This document shows, in pieces, positions 50,599 to 60,653 of a stretch of 64,000 nt of DNA. A model generated the notes under the pieces. It saw only the letters and a program-made list of their open reading frames with translations. It made no database searches and was not told the DNA's origin. Numbering within the stretch: the first letter of the stretch is position 1; every line of letters starts with the position of its first letter. The stretch comes from Neoconidiobolus thromboides FSU 785. Its lineage: Eukaryota; Entomophthoromycota; Entomophthoromycetes; Entomophthorales; Neoconidiobolaceae. Where the stretch lies: NCBI GenBank assembly GCA_025603075.1, contig MU626306.1:1-64000 (forward strand). Reading direction: 5' to 3'. Made by a program: the position numbers and the translations under genes.

Positions 50599-50934
50599 CT
50601 AGATTCAATTTATAGCCCTAATGTTTACTTAGGACACTCGCATAATTGTAAAAAGAGATAAAGAAAAGATTGGATTTTAAAACATATCTCAAAGTTTATC
50701 TGTGGCTTATAATTGAACACCCCAAAAAAGCATCAAAGTTTGATCAAGAGGCAGCCATGATTATTAAATAGAAATGTATCACCAACTTAAATCTACTTTG
50801 TTTTTAATAAAATAGCTCGCATTGAATTTTATACTATTAAATTTGTAAAAACGTATTAACTTTGACATGAATCTTAAAGAAATGTAAAATTTTATTTCAA
50901 TAAATTTATAGATTAAGTTAAAAAGCAATTTAAA

Positions 50935-52423
50935 TTAAGCAAATGTAAACTCTTCAAAAAGATGACCGCTCTTTTTTGATACGGGTAAAAGTTCCAACCT
51001 TTGAAAAGGTTTTGACGTAGGATCATGATAGTAGCCTAGAATGTGTTTAATATGATTATCAATATATAAATTATTAGAACCTACCTTCAATAAACCCATC
51101 TGATCTACGTATACATATATAATAAAATCCAGCAATAGTTAGTCCAGATTCTTGAGCAAGTATATTTACAAAGCATTTTTCTATTCTATCATTAATATTG
51201 TTAAACGATAAACAACTTAAAGCCTTACCTTTCCATCTCATAAATATATATTTATCCAATATTTTAGAACATGTTTCTTTATCCTTACTAAATAAAAAAA
51301 ATTAAATTATAAACAATAAAAATAGTTTATAGTAACTTACAAAGCTTGTCTTAACTCTTTAAATGCATATAACTTCTTCCAATGCTTAATATCTGTTTCT
51401 TTATCTGCTCCCCATTTACGTGTCCAAAAATCATAATTTACAAAGTCAATCACCTAAGAATTATTACTATTCAAAGCTAAAAAAATGTGTATTTTATTTT
51501 ACCTCTCCTTCCCAATAAGTGACTACTGTTGATGACGTAACTGGTGTATTTAATGCTTCCATTAGTCCAACCACGGCTCCTGTATTATGATCTACTGAAT
51601 TTATAGCCTTATCAATAAAAATATTAATAATTTTATACTTATTAAACTTATTTATTACCACTTTGACTTCCCAATGTTCCTTATCACCAAAATCCCTTCG
51701 ATTTGAATAATGATTCTGGGTACCTTCAAAGCACTGTCCAGCACTTAAAAAAGATAATGGGTCACACTTCCAGTTATTCAGACTTAATGGTATACTATTT
51801 AATATCATCTCTGTTGTACTCTCCCTTAACTTAGAGCTGATTGATTTTTCATATGTCCTACTTGGATTAGATTGAACTGGATCTTCACGACTATTTCGAA
51901 AAAATGAGGTTAAAGTTTCTCTTAATATCTCTTGTTCATGGCCATTAAGCTGTCCAAGCTCCCAACTTTGGTTTGATAAATCTTCAGATAAATCATCTTC
52001 TTCACTGTTATCTGTTGATTCTTCCTCCCCTTCTTCCTCTTCTTCTTCACTGCAAGTTTCTTCTTCTTCTTCAACTCTTATAGCGTCCTCATCGCTGGTT
52101 ACTATATCCCCTATCTCTTCGTCTTCTTCTTCATTGTCCATCTCATCCTCTTGTGCTAAATTGGATCTTGGTACATATCGTACCGAATCTCCTAAACCTT
52201 GACCCAAACTTTGAAACACTACTCGGTCGCCTATTCTTATCCCAGCAACATCTCGGTTCTCAAATCTAAATACAATTGCATTGGAACGTTGTAAATTATT
52301 ATTTAGAATTTCGGGTTGTGAAGATCTATCAACCGAGGATTCCCTTCTTCTAGAACTTGTTCTTGAGGTTGTTATTTGAGTCAGATGATCGGACGCAGAT
52401 GTTGGATAGTCTTGGGGACGCAT
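50935..52423 (-). CDS. GID4 / Vid24 family substrate receptor of the GID/CTLH ubiquitin ligase
   Basis: Predicted receptor that recruits proteins with N-terminal proline to the GID E3 ligase. Four exons join to 445 aa: 51503-52423, 51341-51453, 51085-51287 and 50935-51035. The Vid24 beta-barrel is in the C-terminal half: FLSAGQCFEGTQ, a TTV-TYWEGEV strand, VIDFVNYDFWT...WGADKETDIKHW, YIFMRWKGKALS, TIAGFYYICI and a splice-created GFIEGYYHD. The N-terminal half is an extra: Ser/Arg-rich followed by about 55 strongly acidic residues (Glu/Asp runs near residues 95-150). In yeast GID4 is induced when glucose returns and directs gluconeogenic enzymes to degradation; that role here is inferred. Confidence 0.9.
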
Positions 52424-53305
52424 ATTTAGGCTTTAATAAATACTATACAGGAAAGAATAAAATTGAATAAAAAAAGAATTAATAAAAGTTCTAAACTTTA
52501 CTTGTTTCAATCAAAGGTTCAGGGCTGTGCGAATTGAATCATGGTGCTTAATCTGTTCAATTTTTTAACTGTATTTGGTTGGTTATTGGAGCTTATTAAC
52601 AAAAATGACCTCATATTTTTCCTAGTGTTAAAGCCTTTTTCACTTGAATGCTTTTTATTTTAGAATTCTGCTTTTTTTCAGCCTAATTATTGCTTTAAAT
52701 TATTTTTCGTTTAGTTACTTAGATTAACCATAATTTTAAATATCCAGTTTATTGACTTTTAAATTTAAATTTCAGTGTTTTTAATTTATTACTAGTGTTT
52801 TGATGTAATTTTATTTTTACAAAAATTTACAAATTAACAGTCACTTTGGATCTTTATTTAAAAATTATTATTATAGATTGTTCTTTTATTTATTGTTTTT
52901 CTATATTTAATAATCTTCCTTAATTAAATTTGATTAAACAAGCAGAAATAGAAAATGCAAAAAAAAATACATCAGATAAGTTTAATATAAAGATAAAAAT
53001 TTATTTATAAAATCATAATTATTAATATACAATTAAATTGAATAAAAACTTCTTATTTTAAAAATAATTAAATGACTTTATTAAAATGGCGTCAACATTT
53101 TCCTAGAAATAAGATTAACCAATAGGGAGATTAACAGCTAGAACAACAACACTGGTAATTGGTTAGCACTTTAGTAGGAATTTCACCTTATGACCCAATT
53201 TCTAATCTCAAAAATTCAAAATATCAATTTGTTACGAGTGAGAAAAAAAATCATATAAAGAACTTCTCTATCCCCACTTCTAAAAAAAGTTTTATTCATT
53301 TAATA
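52424..53305. other. Divergent upstream region of GID4 and the secreted protein
   Basis: 880 bp between two divergent starts. No repeat element or gene seen. An upstream in-frame ATG-less extension of the next gene (from 53159) is not used. Confidence 0.45.
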
Positions 53306-54078
53306 ATGTTACACAACAAACTAATCCTCCTAATAATAATAACAATCTCAATCATACATTGCACTTCGAATAACAGTGCTACAACCATTATCAATAGGCA
53401 CTTAAATAACACTAACAATAGTCTATTAAATCGAAGAAGGTTCCAAAGTGAACTTAAAAATAAGCTAAAGATCCCAAACAAGCCCAATGATTCTTTACCT
53501 AAGGCAGTAGATGGTGTTGAATTAACTGACCCGACACCACAAATACAAAGTACTTTTACCACTTGGGACATCAATGGCCATCCAATTGTAACGACAAAAG
53601 CTGTGGTTCCGTCCGAGTCAGCTCTTATCACTTGGGACCAACTTGGAAGACCAGTAACTATTACTAAAGATAAAGCTGCAGTTACTCATACCAGTACTAT
53701 TGATAATACTTTAGATCCAACATTAACCTCTACTTCAAAGAAAGCAGATAAAGGTAAGCTTCATTATTGCGTTGTTTCAGTATTGAAATCAACTTAAATA
53801 TAAATTTAGGTCTAATGACCTCCAGTACTCCAAAGACAACCATTCCCTTAGGTAGCCCAATGGGTTCAGAGTGGTCCCAAACGAGAAGTAAGTTTAGTAG
53901 AAAGTTACCAATTCCATCAGACACAAGGGGGTCGCTATATACCATTTCTAACCAAGCTAAAGAAGCATCCACCGATGATGGTTCTGCAACAGATTCTAGC
54001 TCCGCTATTGCCTTGAGTGTGTCTAACACGGCTATTTTTGCCATTTACTTTATCATGAGATGGATGGTGTTAGATTAA
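53306..54078 (+). CDS. Secreted Ser/Thr-rich protein, probably cell-wall or GPI-anchored
   Basis: Predicted 238-aa surface protein from two exons, 53306-53753 and 53810-54078 (56-nt intron). The ATG at 53306 was chosen because it starts a clean signal peptide (MLHNKLILLIIITISIIHC); upstream codons in the same frame are hydrophilic. The mature part is rich in Ser, Thr, Asn and Pro. It contains two related motifs, TTWDINGHPIVTTK and ITWDQLGRPVTITK, about 30 residues apart. The C-terminus is a small-residue stretch SATDSSSA followed by a hydrophobic end (NTAIFAIYFIMRWMVLD), compatible with a GPI-attachment signal, though the charged last residues are unusual. No enzyme motif. Function unknown. 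Confidence 0.75.
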
Positions 54079-55150
54079 GAAGAATTGATGAAGGAGTATG
54101 TGGGAGGTAATGTATACTAGAGTATTCTAATTAATAAATGTAATCGATTTTTAATATCAACTTTGAGATACTGAGATTATAATTATTGTTATAATCTAAT
54201 AGAAATTATTTATCAATTTTTTTGCAAAATTTTGAAGGAAAAACTCACAAATGTTTTATTGTTGGTAAAAATTTAAATTTTATGACTAATTGGCAGATAA
54301 AGGGAAATAAGTGAGAGGGAATAGGTAAGTAGGGATATGGGACTAAGAAGAAGGTGGAAAAGCAACTAGCTCAGATTGGTCTAAGCTATATTAATTTGAT
54401 TTTAAAACTTAAAATATTTTAAAACAGTTTCAAGAATAATTGCAATAAATTAAAGGATTTGAAACAATATTTAAAGCTTAATCTTATAAAATGAAATCAA
54501 TTTAAATGACTTTTAGCAAATGCTTGTTAATACTTTATAGTAACATTAATAAATATTTTAAAATAACATAGCCACCGAAAATCAACGAAGTTCTTGACAC
54601 TAACAAAAGCTATATTCAATTGCATTAAAAAGGCACTAGCATATAGCCAGAAGCTCCCCTATTCAGGTTGGTGTTTCAAATTCATTTTTTTGTTTATCAA
54701 ATTTATGCATAGTCGCGAAAAAATAGCATAAAAAAGTAGGATGTTTCTAATGGATTTTATTCACCTGGTGAAATTAGTTAAAAAGAATAAAACAACTCTT
54801 AATTTTTTTGCATAATTTCAATGCAAGTATTTTGAAATAGTTAAGGCTTTACAAAACAATAACTGTAAACTAGGAATTGGGTAATGGAAGTGAGATTTAG
54901 CTACTAAGAAACTGTATTAAGTAATTGCTAACCTGGTATGACGAATGAGAAATTTGATTTTATAATTTTTTTGGTTTTTTAATGAATAAAAAATTTCAGA
55001 GGATAAATAAAATAAAGCACAGGTATTTTAAAAAGTATAAACTTTAATACAAATAAAGAATAAAATGAATAGTATATAAATGAGACAGAAAGTAGAAAAA
55101 GAAATAAAAGCAAGAAATAATATAACTATAATAACAATACTATTAAAAAA
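54079..55150. other. Intergenic region upstream of the kelch gene
   Basis: 1.1 kb without TIR elements or a supportable frame; the promoter of the gene at 55151 is at the right end. Confidence 0.45.
55073..55080 (+). promoter_or_regulatory. TATA box of the kelch gene
   Basis: TATATAAA 71 bp before the ATG at 55151. Confidence 0.55.
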
Positions 55151-56281
55151 ATGTTGAATTTTGCCATAGTTTTGGTTCAATTACTTTATGTAGCTGGTAA
55201 CAATGAATGCTTCTCTCACAATGATAAGGTATATTCAATCAACAAGGATGGTATTGACAGTTATGAGATAAATAGTAACGGCCCATGGAACCAAGTCAAA
55301 TCAATCGATAACATTCAATCTTTTGCTTTAAATAATAATAATAATCAGTTGTTATTTATCACTGATAAATTAAATAGTATGGACCTTAGTAATTATGATG
55401 TTAAGGAACTTTCGAGTGTTCCTACTAATAATTTGATGTTGAGTATGGATGAAGCTGATTCTATTTTATATGCTAAGAGTAGCAGTAACAGCACTCTATA
55501 CGATTATAAATTGAAAACCAAAGAGTTTAATGTATTAAATGAAAATAAAGATACTTCAACTGGAGGATTTCAGTATTATAATAATCAACTAGTTATGTTG
55601 GGTGGAATTGAACAAACGCTAAACGAAATTCAAATATACGATATTACAAGTAAACAGTGGAAAAATCAAAAAATTCAAGGGGATTTACCATCATCACGTA
55701 AAAATTATGATCTTCAAGTAATTGATGACAAATTGTATTTAATTGGTGGAAGGAATTCTAATAACCAAATGATTACTAACAAACTATGGGTATTAGACTT
55801 GAAAGAGTATACCTGGTCTTCAATTTCTTTGAATTCTATTAATCAACTGTTTAATAATAATGAAATTAAATGTCAACTAATTGTTAATAATGAATTTTAT
55901 ACTATCTCTAACAATAACCAAGCTATTAAATTAAACTTACAACAAAACAGTAATCGAAGTTATATAACAAACGACAGTATCATTATATTAAGCAATAATA
56001 CTAACAATGGTAAACCAGAGACTGATAAGACCAATTATTATACAAATAAGATTTTGATTGCTCTAGCTATTGCTTTAGGTATGAATTGTTGTACAGTTGT
56101 TACTTTCTTTTTATATATTGAATTAACAAAGAAATTGGAAAAAATGTTACTTTCTTTTAAAAATAAAAACAGTAATGTTGATAATGCTTCTACCATTGAA
56201 TCCATACGCTCAAGTTCCAAACCTTCATTTGAGTGGAAGGAATCTAAAAATAGCAATACCTTTAAATTGGCTATGAATTAG
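55151..56281 (+). CDS. Kelch-repeat single-pass membrane protein
   Basis: 376 aa, single exon. A short signal peptide (MLNFAIVLVQLLYVAG) leads into an extracellular Asn/Ser-rich domain. Kelch blades are visible at about residues 130-170 (QLVMLGGI, IQIYDITSKQWKN) and 178-225 (LPSSRKNYDLQVIDDKLYLIG-G, LWVLDLKEYTWSSI); the others are diverged. A single transmembrane helix lies at about 300-325 (KILIALAIALGMNCCTVV...), followed by a cytosolic basic and Ser-rich tail of about 50 residues. The topology resembles fungal kelch membrane proteins of unknown function; no ligand or pathway can be named. Confidence 0.85.
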   Translation: MLNFAIVLVQLLYVAGNNECFSHNDKVYSINKDGIDSYEINSNGPWNQVKSIDNIQSFALNNNNNQLLFITDKLNSMDLSNYDVKELSSVPTNNLMLSMDEADSILYAKSSSNSTLYDYKLKTKEFNVLNENKDTSTGGFQYYNNQLVMLGGIEQTLNEIQIYDITSKQWKNQKIQGDLPSSRKNYDLQVIDDKLYLIGGRNSNNQMITNKLWVLDLKEYTWSSISLNSINQLFNNNEIKCQLIVNNEFYTISNNNQAIKLNLQQNSNRSYITNDSIIILSNNTNNGKPETDKTNYYTNKILIALAIALGMNCCTVVTFFLYIELTKKLEKMLLSFKNKNSNVDNASTIESIRSSSKPSFEWKESKNSNTFKLAMN

Positions 56282-56369
56282 TTATCATATCTATCTTCTA
56301 TTATTTATATCATTTTTAATAAAAAATAAACAAATTCTTATTTTAATCGAGTTTATAGTTATTCACTAT

Positions 56370-56462
56370 TTGAGAATGTATTTTTTTTAAGAACCTTACT
56401 AACAATCTTTCTGCTCAAATAGCGCTCAAAAAACGAAGTAATGAAACCAAAAAACATCCCCA
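56370..56462 (+). mobile_element. Short TIR element, copy 24
   Basis: Forward orientation. Left end TGAGAATGT, right end ACATCCCCA. Interior slightly shortened (AAAAAACGAAGTAATG instead of AAAAAATGGAAAAAGTAATG). The rightmost copy in the window, 89 bp downstream of the kelch gene's stop. Confidence 0.85.
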
Positions 56463-57220
56463 TTTATTGTACTATGAGTTTAAATTTAATATTCAAAGAT
56501 ACAATTAGAGTATCTGTTACAAATGAAACGTATAAGTTTATTGCCCTATCCTTATTATTATTTATAAGATACTTCAAAGAGTATAAACATCTAAAAAAAA
56601 TGGTACATAAAACACAAGCACTTCGATTTAGATAATATTTGTAAATAAACTTTAGCTTTATTTATAAAATTAGTATATTCAGTCAAGTATAGTTTACTTG
56701 CTCAGAATGAATCTGAAATCATAAAGCGCCTTCCTCAAATATAGGTTTGAATCTCTTAACAAGTTAAATCTCATGATTTACTAAGTTAATCCTTTTCAAG
56801 ATAGTTAAGTATGATTGGACTAAATGTTAAATTTTAAAAAGGAGCCTGTATATTAACCAATTGTACCAGCCATGGAGTGCTTTGTCAGGATAGGTTTGAA
56901 TATTTACCTAAAAATTTTCAAATTTTTTGAGTCATAAAATGGCAACTATCAAAAGTAAGGAGATAAATAAAAATAAAGATATGATTATAGAAGAAGGTTA
57001 TTTGAAATCAAATAAAAAAAGCTGTTTCTAAATGAAAGGTTAGCCAGTTTCAATAAGATTTAAAATTTCATTTGAAATTCTATTCGAAGAAAGTAATCGC
57101 ACTGAATTTGACACCTCAGCAAAAAAACTTAGTCCAACAAAAAAATTGGTGGCTTCAAAAATTTCAAACTTTAATTCCAAGAAACCCATTTTTTTCACCT
57201 TTAATCAATATCCAAATAAA
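56463..57220. other. Intergenic region upstream of the RING protein
   Basis: No gene or repeat recognised. Confidence 0.4.
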
Positions 57221-58749
57221 ATGGACTTTTCATCCAGTACAGCTACCGAGTCGCCCGCATGTCCATTATGTCAAAAATCATTCAACCTATTTCGTTCAAA
57301 AAATCATTGCAATTTATGCAATCAAGACTTTTGTTCTTCTTGCCGACATAAGACGAATTTTTTAATAAGTCAATTAAATTCAAAATCTGCTTGTAAAGTT
57401 TGTGCTATCGTTTGTTTGGGTAAGATATTAACTTTTAATGTATAATTTATGTCTAAACAATAGCCGACATTTTCCTTCTTTAGTACCTCAATTAGATTCT
57501 ACTCAAATCACCAAATTACCTATTAAATTAAGCATGGGGATTCTAAAAGCATACGACTTACCAAAGAATCAATTTTTAGAACGAAAAGACATAGTATTAG
57601 CAATTATAAACAAAACAAAATTTACACAAGATACTATAAGATTATATAGAAATAACTGGAATGTTATTGAAAAGGAAATTATTGTTTGGAAAAATTTATT
57701 ACCTCAGATAAGCAATGCATTGGAAAGTGGGTTTAAAGAGAGTGAGAGTAGAAATGGGAATGTGAGAATAGAAAGGAATAGCAGCGGGAATGGTAATATT
57801 GGGAATACGAGTACGAGTGGAAGTAGTAATCAGCAAAATTCATCAGCCGAGATACCTTCCTTTGGCTTGGATGGTTTGTCTGAAATATTTAATGGTTTAC
57901 CATTTGGTAATAATAATAACAATAGTACAAATCAAACACAACACAACAATAATTATAACTATAGCACAAATAATAACCCAGTGAATTTTAATCCCATTCA
58001 AGAATTTTTTCATGGTTTAAATACGACTTTTAATGGTAATGATACTAATCAACAACAACAAGCTCAATATACTTCTAGTACTACTCAAACAAATGCTAAT
58101 TATAATAATCGTCCAAATATGAGTAATAATACACAATCAGCAACTGGAAATGGTTTAAATCAGCAACAAAATAATACTCAACCAAGGCCACAACCAAGTG
58201 GTACCAATATTAATATAAATCATCAAATGAACCATCCATCATCACAAAATAAAGAAACAGCAAATACAAGTAAGTGATGTTTTATTATCTATAATAATTT
58301 AAAACTAATATAATAATACATTAGAGCAAATATTAGAAAATTTAATTAAATCAGAAGATTATGAAGATAAAGTGAAAAAATTGCCTGTTAAACAATTAAA
58401 ACAAATACTAAAAGAGAATTTAATTAATTTTGAGATGATATTAGAAAAGAAGGAATTAATTAATAAAGTAAATTACTTAATCCACTCCACAAAACAACAA
58501 TCTACTCAAAGCGTCACCAACAATGAAATTAGTAACCCTAAATTAGAAGAACATGGATTAGAAGATAACTTTTTGTCAGATGAAAATTTATGCAAAATAT
58601 GTTATGAAAATTCCATTAATTGTGTATTGTTAGATTGTGGTCATTCAATTGCATGTGTTGAATGTGGTAAAGAATTATTAAAAAACTTATTACCTTGTCC
58701 AATTTGTAGAGCGGATATATCAAAAGTTATTCGAATTTATAAATCTTAA
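57221..58749 (+). CDS. RNF34 / RFFL-type E3 ubiquitin ligase (FYVE-like finger, SAP-like, RING)
   Basis: Predicted ubiquitin ligase of 469 aa; exons 57221-57419, 57484-58269 and 58325-58749. The start is the ATG at 57221; earlier in-frame codons lack an ATG. An N-terminal FYVE-like zinc finger (residues about 13-65) has paired Cys in CPLCQKSF, HCNLCNQDFC and SACKVC but lacks the usual basic RHHCR patch, as in animal RNF34/RFFL. A SAP-like helix pair follows (LSMGILKAYDLPKNQFLERK), then about 190 Asn/Gln/Ser-rich residues, a second SAP-like unit (LPVKQLKQILKENLI) and a C-terminal RING: CKICYENSINCVLLDCGHS...CVEC...LPCPICR. The order matches the animal proteins; cell membrane or endosome targets are only inferred. 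Confidence 0.9.
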
Positions 58750-58878
58750 AATTAATATGAAGTTATTATTAATCAAGATCATTGAAATGACTGAATTTAG
58801 ATTGATTAATATTAGTGATAATAATTAGGAAGATAATAATAATATGATAGTTTAATGATTTTTTATTTTTTATTTTCA

Positions 58879-60381
58879 TTATACCATTTTTTCAGCTAAT
58901 TTAGATTCGTCGATTTGACCTTTAATTACATAATTTAAATTGGAATTCGCTACAGGTGGGGAACTAGAATATGTTTTTCTTCTAATTAAATAAAAAATAT
59001 CAATATCAATGAATTATATCTTACTGTTTTACTTAATAATATTAATACTCGACTTACTTTTCCATTGAACCTCTTGATGGCCAAGTTGGAAACATACTTG
59101 GATCCTTTGGCGTTGGAGCTTCTCTATTATTGTTTTATAATTAAAAATTATTGTTAATATACATATTATCATCAAATTTACTTAAAATAAGGGTGGTTTA
59201 AAGCTTCCTCAGCAGTGATGCGTTGTTCTGGATCATAGCATAATAAACAATTTAATAAATCCATCCCATTTTTAGTTAAGTATTGGAATTTGCTACGTAA
59301 TTGATTGTAACTAAATAAAATAAACATGTCAATAAAAATAAATACGAGTATATCATATGTAAATGCTATGTAGTAATATTTAATAATTCTAACTTACGGA
59401 TATTTTTTAAATTGAAATTTCTGAGCATATGGTAAATTCATATAATTGGGCCAATTATCTCGAGTTGGTGAGCCTAATAGTTTAAAAATCTATGATGTTT
59501 ATATTAATAATTGCCTCAATAAAATAATAATAACAAATTATACTATGTTAAATAATATTGGATAATTACTTACTCTACCAATTTGATCAATTTCTCCTTC
59601 ACCTGGAAATAAAGGTTCATTTAATATTAATTCACCAAAAATACAGCCGATAGACCACATATCGATAGCTTTTGTATATTTTGTTTCTCCCAATAATAAC
59701 TCTGGAGCTCTAATAATAATTAAGGAAAAATCATCAATATCAACTATAGTATAATATATAAAAACAAACTAGACTTACCTATACCATAATGTTACTACTA
59801 ATTGTGTCATTTGATTAATAGGTTCTCCATATTTTCTAGCGAGACCAAAATCCGCAACTTTGATTTCTCCACGGTTTGATAGTAACAAGTTACTAGTTTT
59901 TAAATCTCGATGCAATAACCAATTATCATGTAATAATTTAATAGCTGACAATAATTGTAACATAATAGTTTTAACTTCGGATTGTAAAAAGGGGTTAGGC
60001 ATATCTTTCATCAATGCTTTTAAATCATGTTCAATGAAATCCATAACAATGTAGATACTATTTAATTGGAATTATGTCAATTATAAAATTACTATTTTAA
60101 ATATATAACAGAGCTTACTCATCCAACCTTTTACCAACGACGATTTCTCGAACATTAACGATATTTGGATGCTTTGCAATTAACAGCGCTTGTATTTCCC
60201 TTAACGAAGTTATTGGAAACCCTTGTTTTTCATTTTCTAATTTTAACCTTTTTAAAGCTACTATATCCCCACTAGCTAGTTCTCTGGCTCTATATACAAC
60301 TCCATAAGTTCCTTCATCAATTCGATTTAATTTTTCATAATTATTGATACTTCGACAGCCACTAATAATTGGGGCATCCAT
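58879..60381 (-). CDS. Cyclin-dependent kinase 11 (PITSLRE kinase)
   Basis: Ser/Thr kinase linked to transcription and splicing. Seven exons join to 355 aa: 60119-60381, 59779-60057, 59574-59709, 59398-59489, 59310-59182, 59123-59058 and 58981-58879. The kinase domain has the Gly-rich loop [11 protein letters not shown], catalytic Lys in VALKRL, the diagnostic PITSLREI helix, [23 protein letters not shown] and RAPELLLG. The protein begins almost directly with the kinase domain, so the long charged N-terminal half of animal CDK11p110 is absent, as in the shorter forms. It shares a 272-bp divergent promoter with the C2 protein at 60654. Confidence 0.94.
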
Positions 60382-60653
60382 TCTGTTAAGGTATATTGGC
60401 GTTTAAATAAATAAAAATTTTTAGTATTTGGAGAGTTAAAATACAATCTATAAATGGTAATAAATTATCAAATTATCAAACTTTAAAATTAGTTAATTGT
60501 TGGCGCCAATAAAATTCTTGAAATTATTCATAAAAGCGTGATTTTAATAGATTTTAAGAGAACAATAAGTGGGTTAATAAAACTCATTGAATTCAATTTA
60601 ATCTTTTTTTGATCTTTTTTATTCATTTTAATCCTATAACCCTTAATAATTCA
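60382..60653. promoter_or_regulatory. Divergent promoter of CDK11 and the C2 protein
   Basis: 272 bp between head-to-head start codons. It contains the palindrome TTGGCGCCAA and, 100 bp away, a TTGGCGTTT half match. Confidence 0.65.
60500..60509. promoter_or_regulatory. E2F-like palindrome TTGGCGCCAA
   Basis: Ten-base perfect palindrome resembling an E2F/DP site, in a genome region where GC-rich words are rare. A related TTGGCGTTT occurs near 60392. Function is inferred from the motif and the cell-cycle nature of the genes. Confidence 0.55.

Noticed and set aside
53296-53631. Antisense gene to the secreted protein
   Set aside because: Only the mirror frame of a supported coding exon.
56690-56760. 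tRNA gene suggested by a GGTTTGAATCTC word
   Set aside because: No matching acceptor or anticodon stems could be formed.
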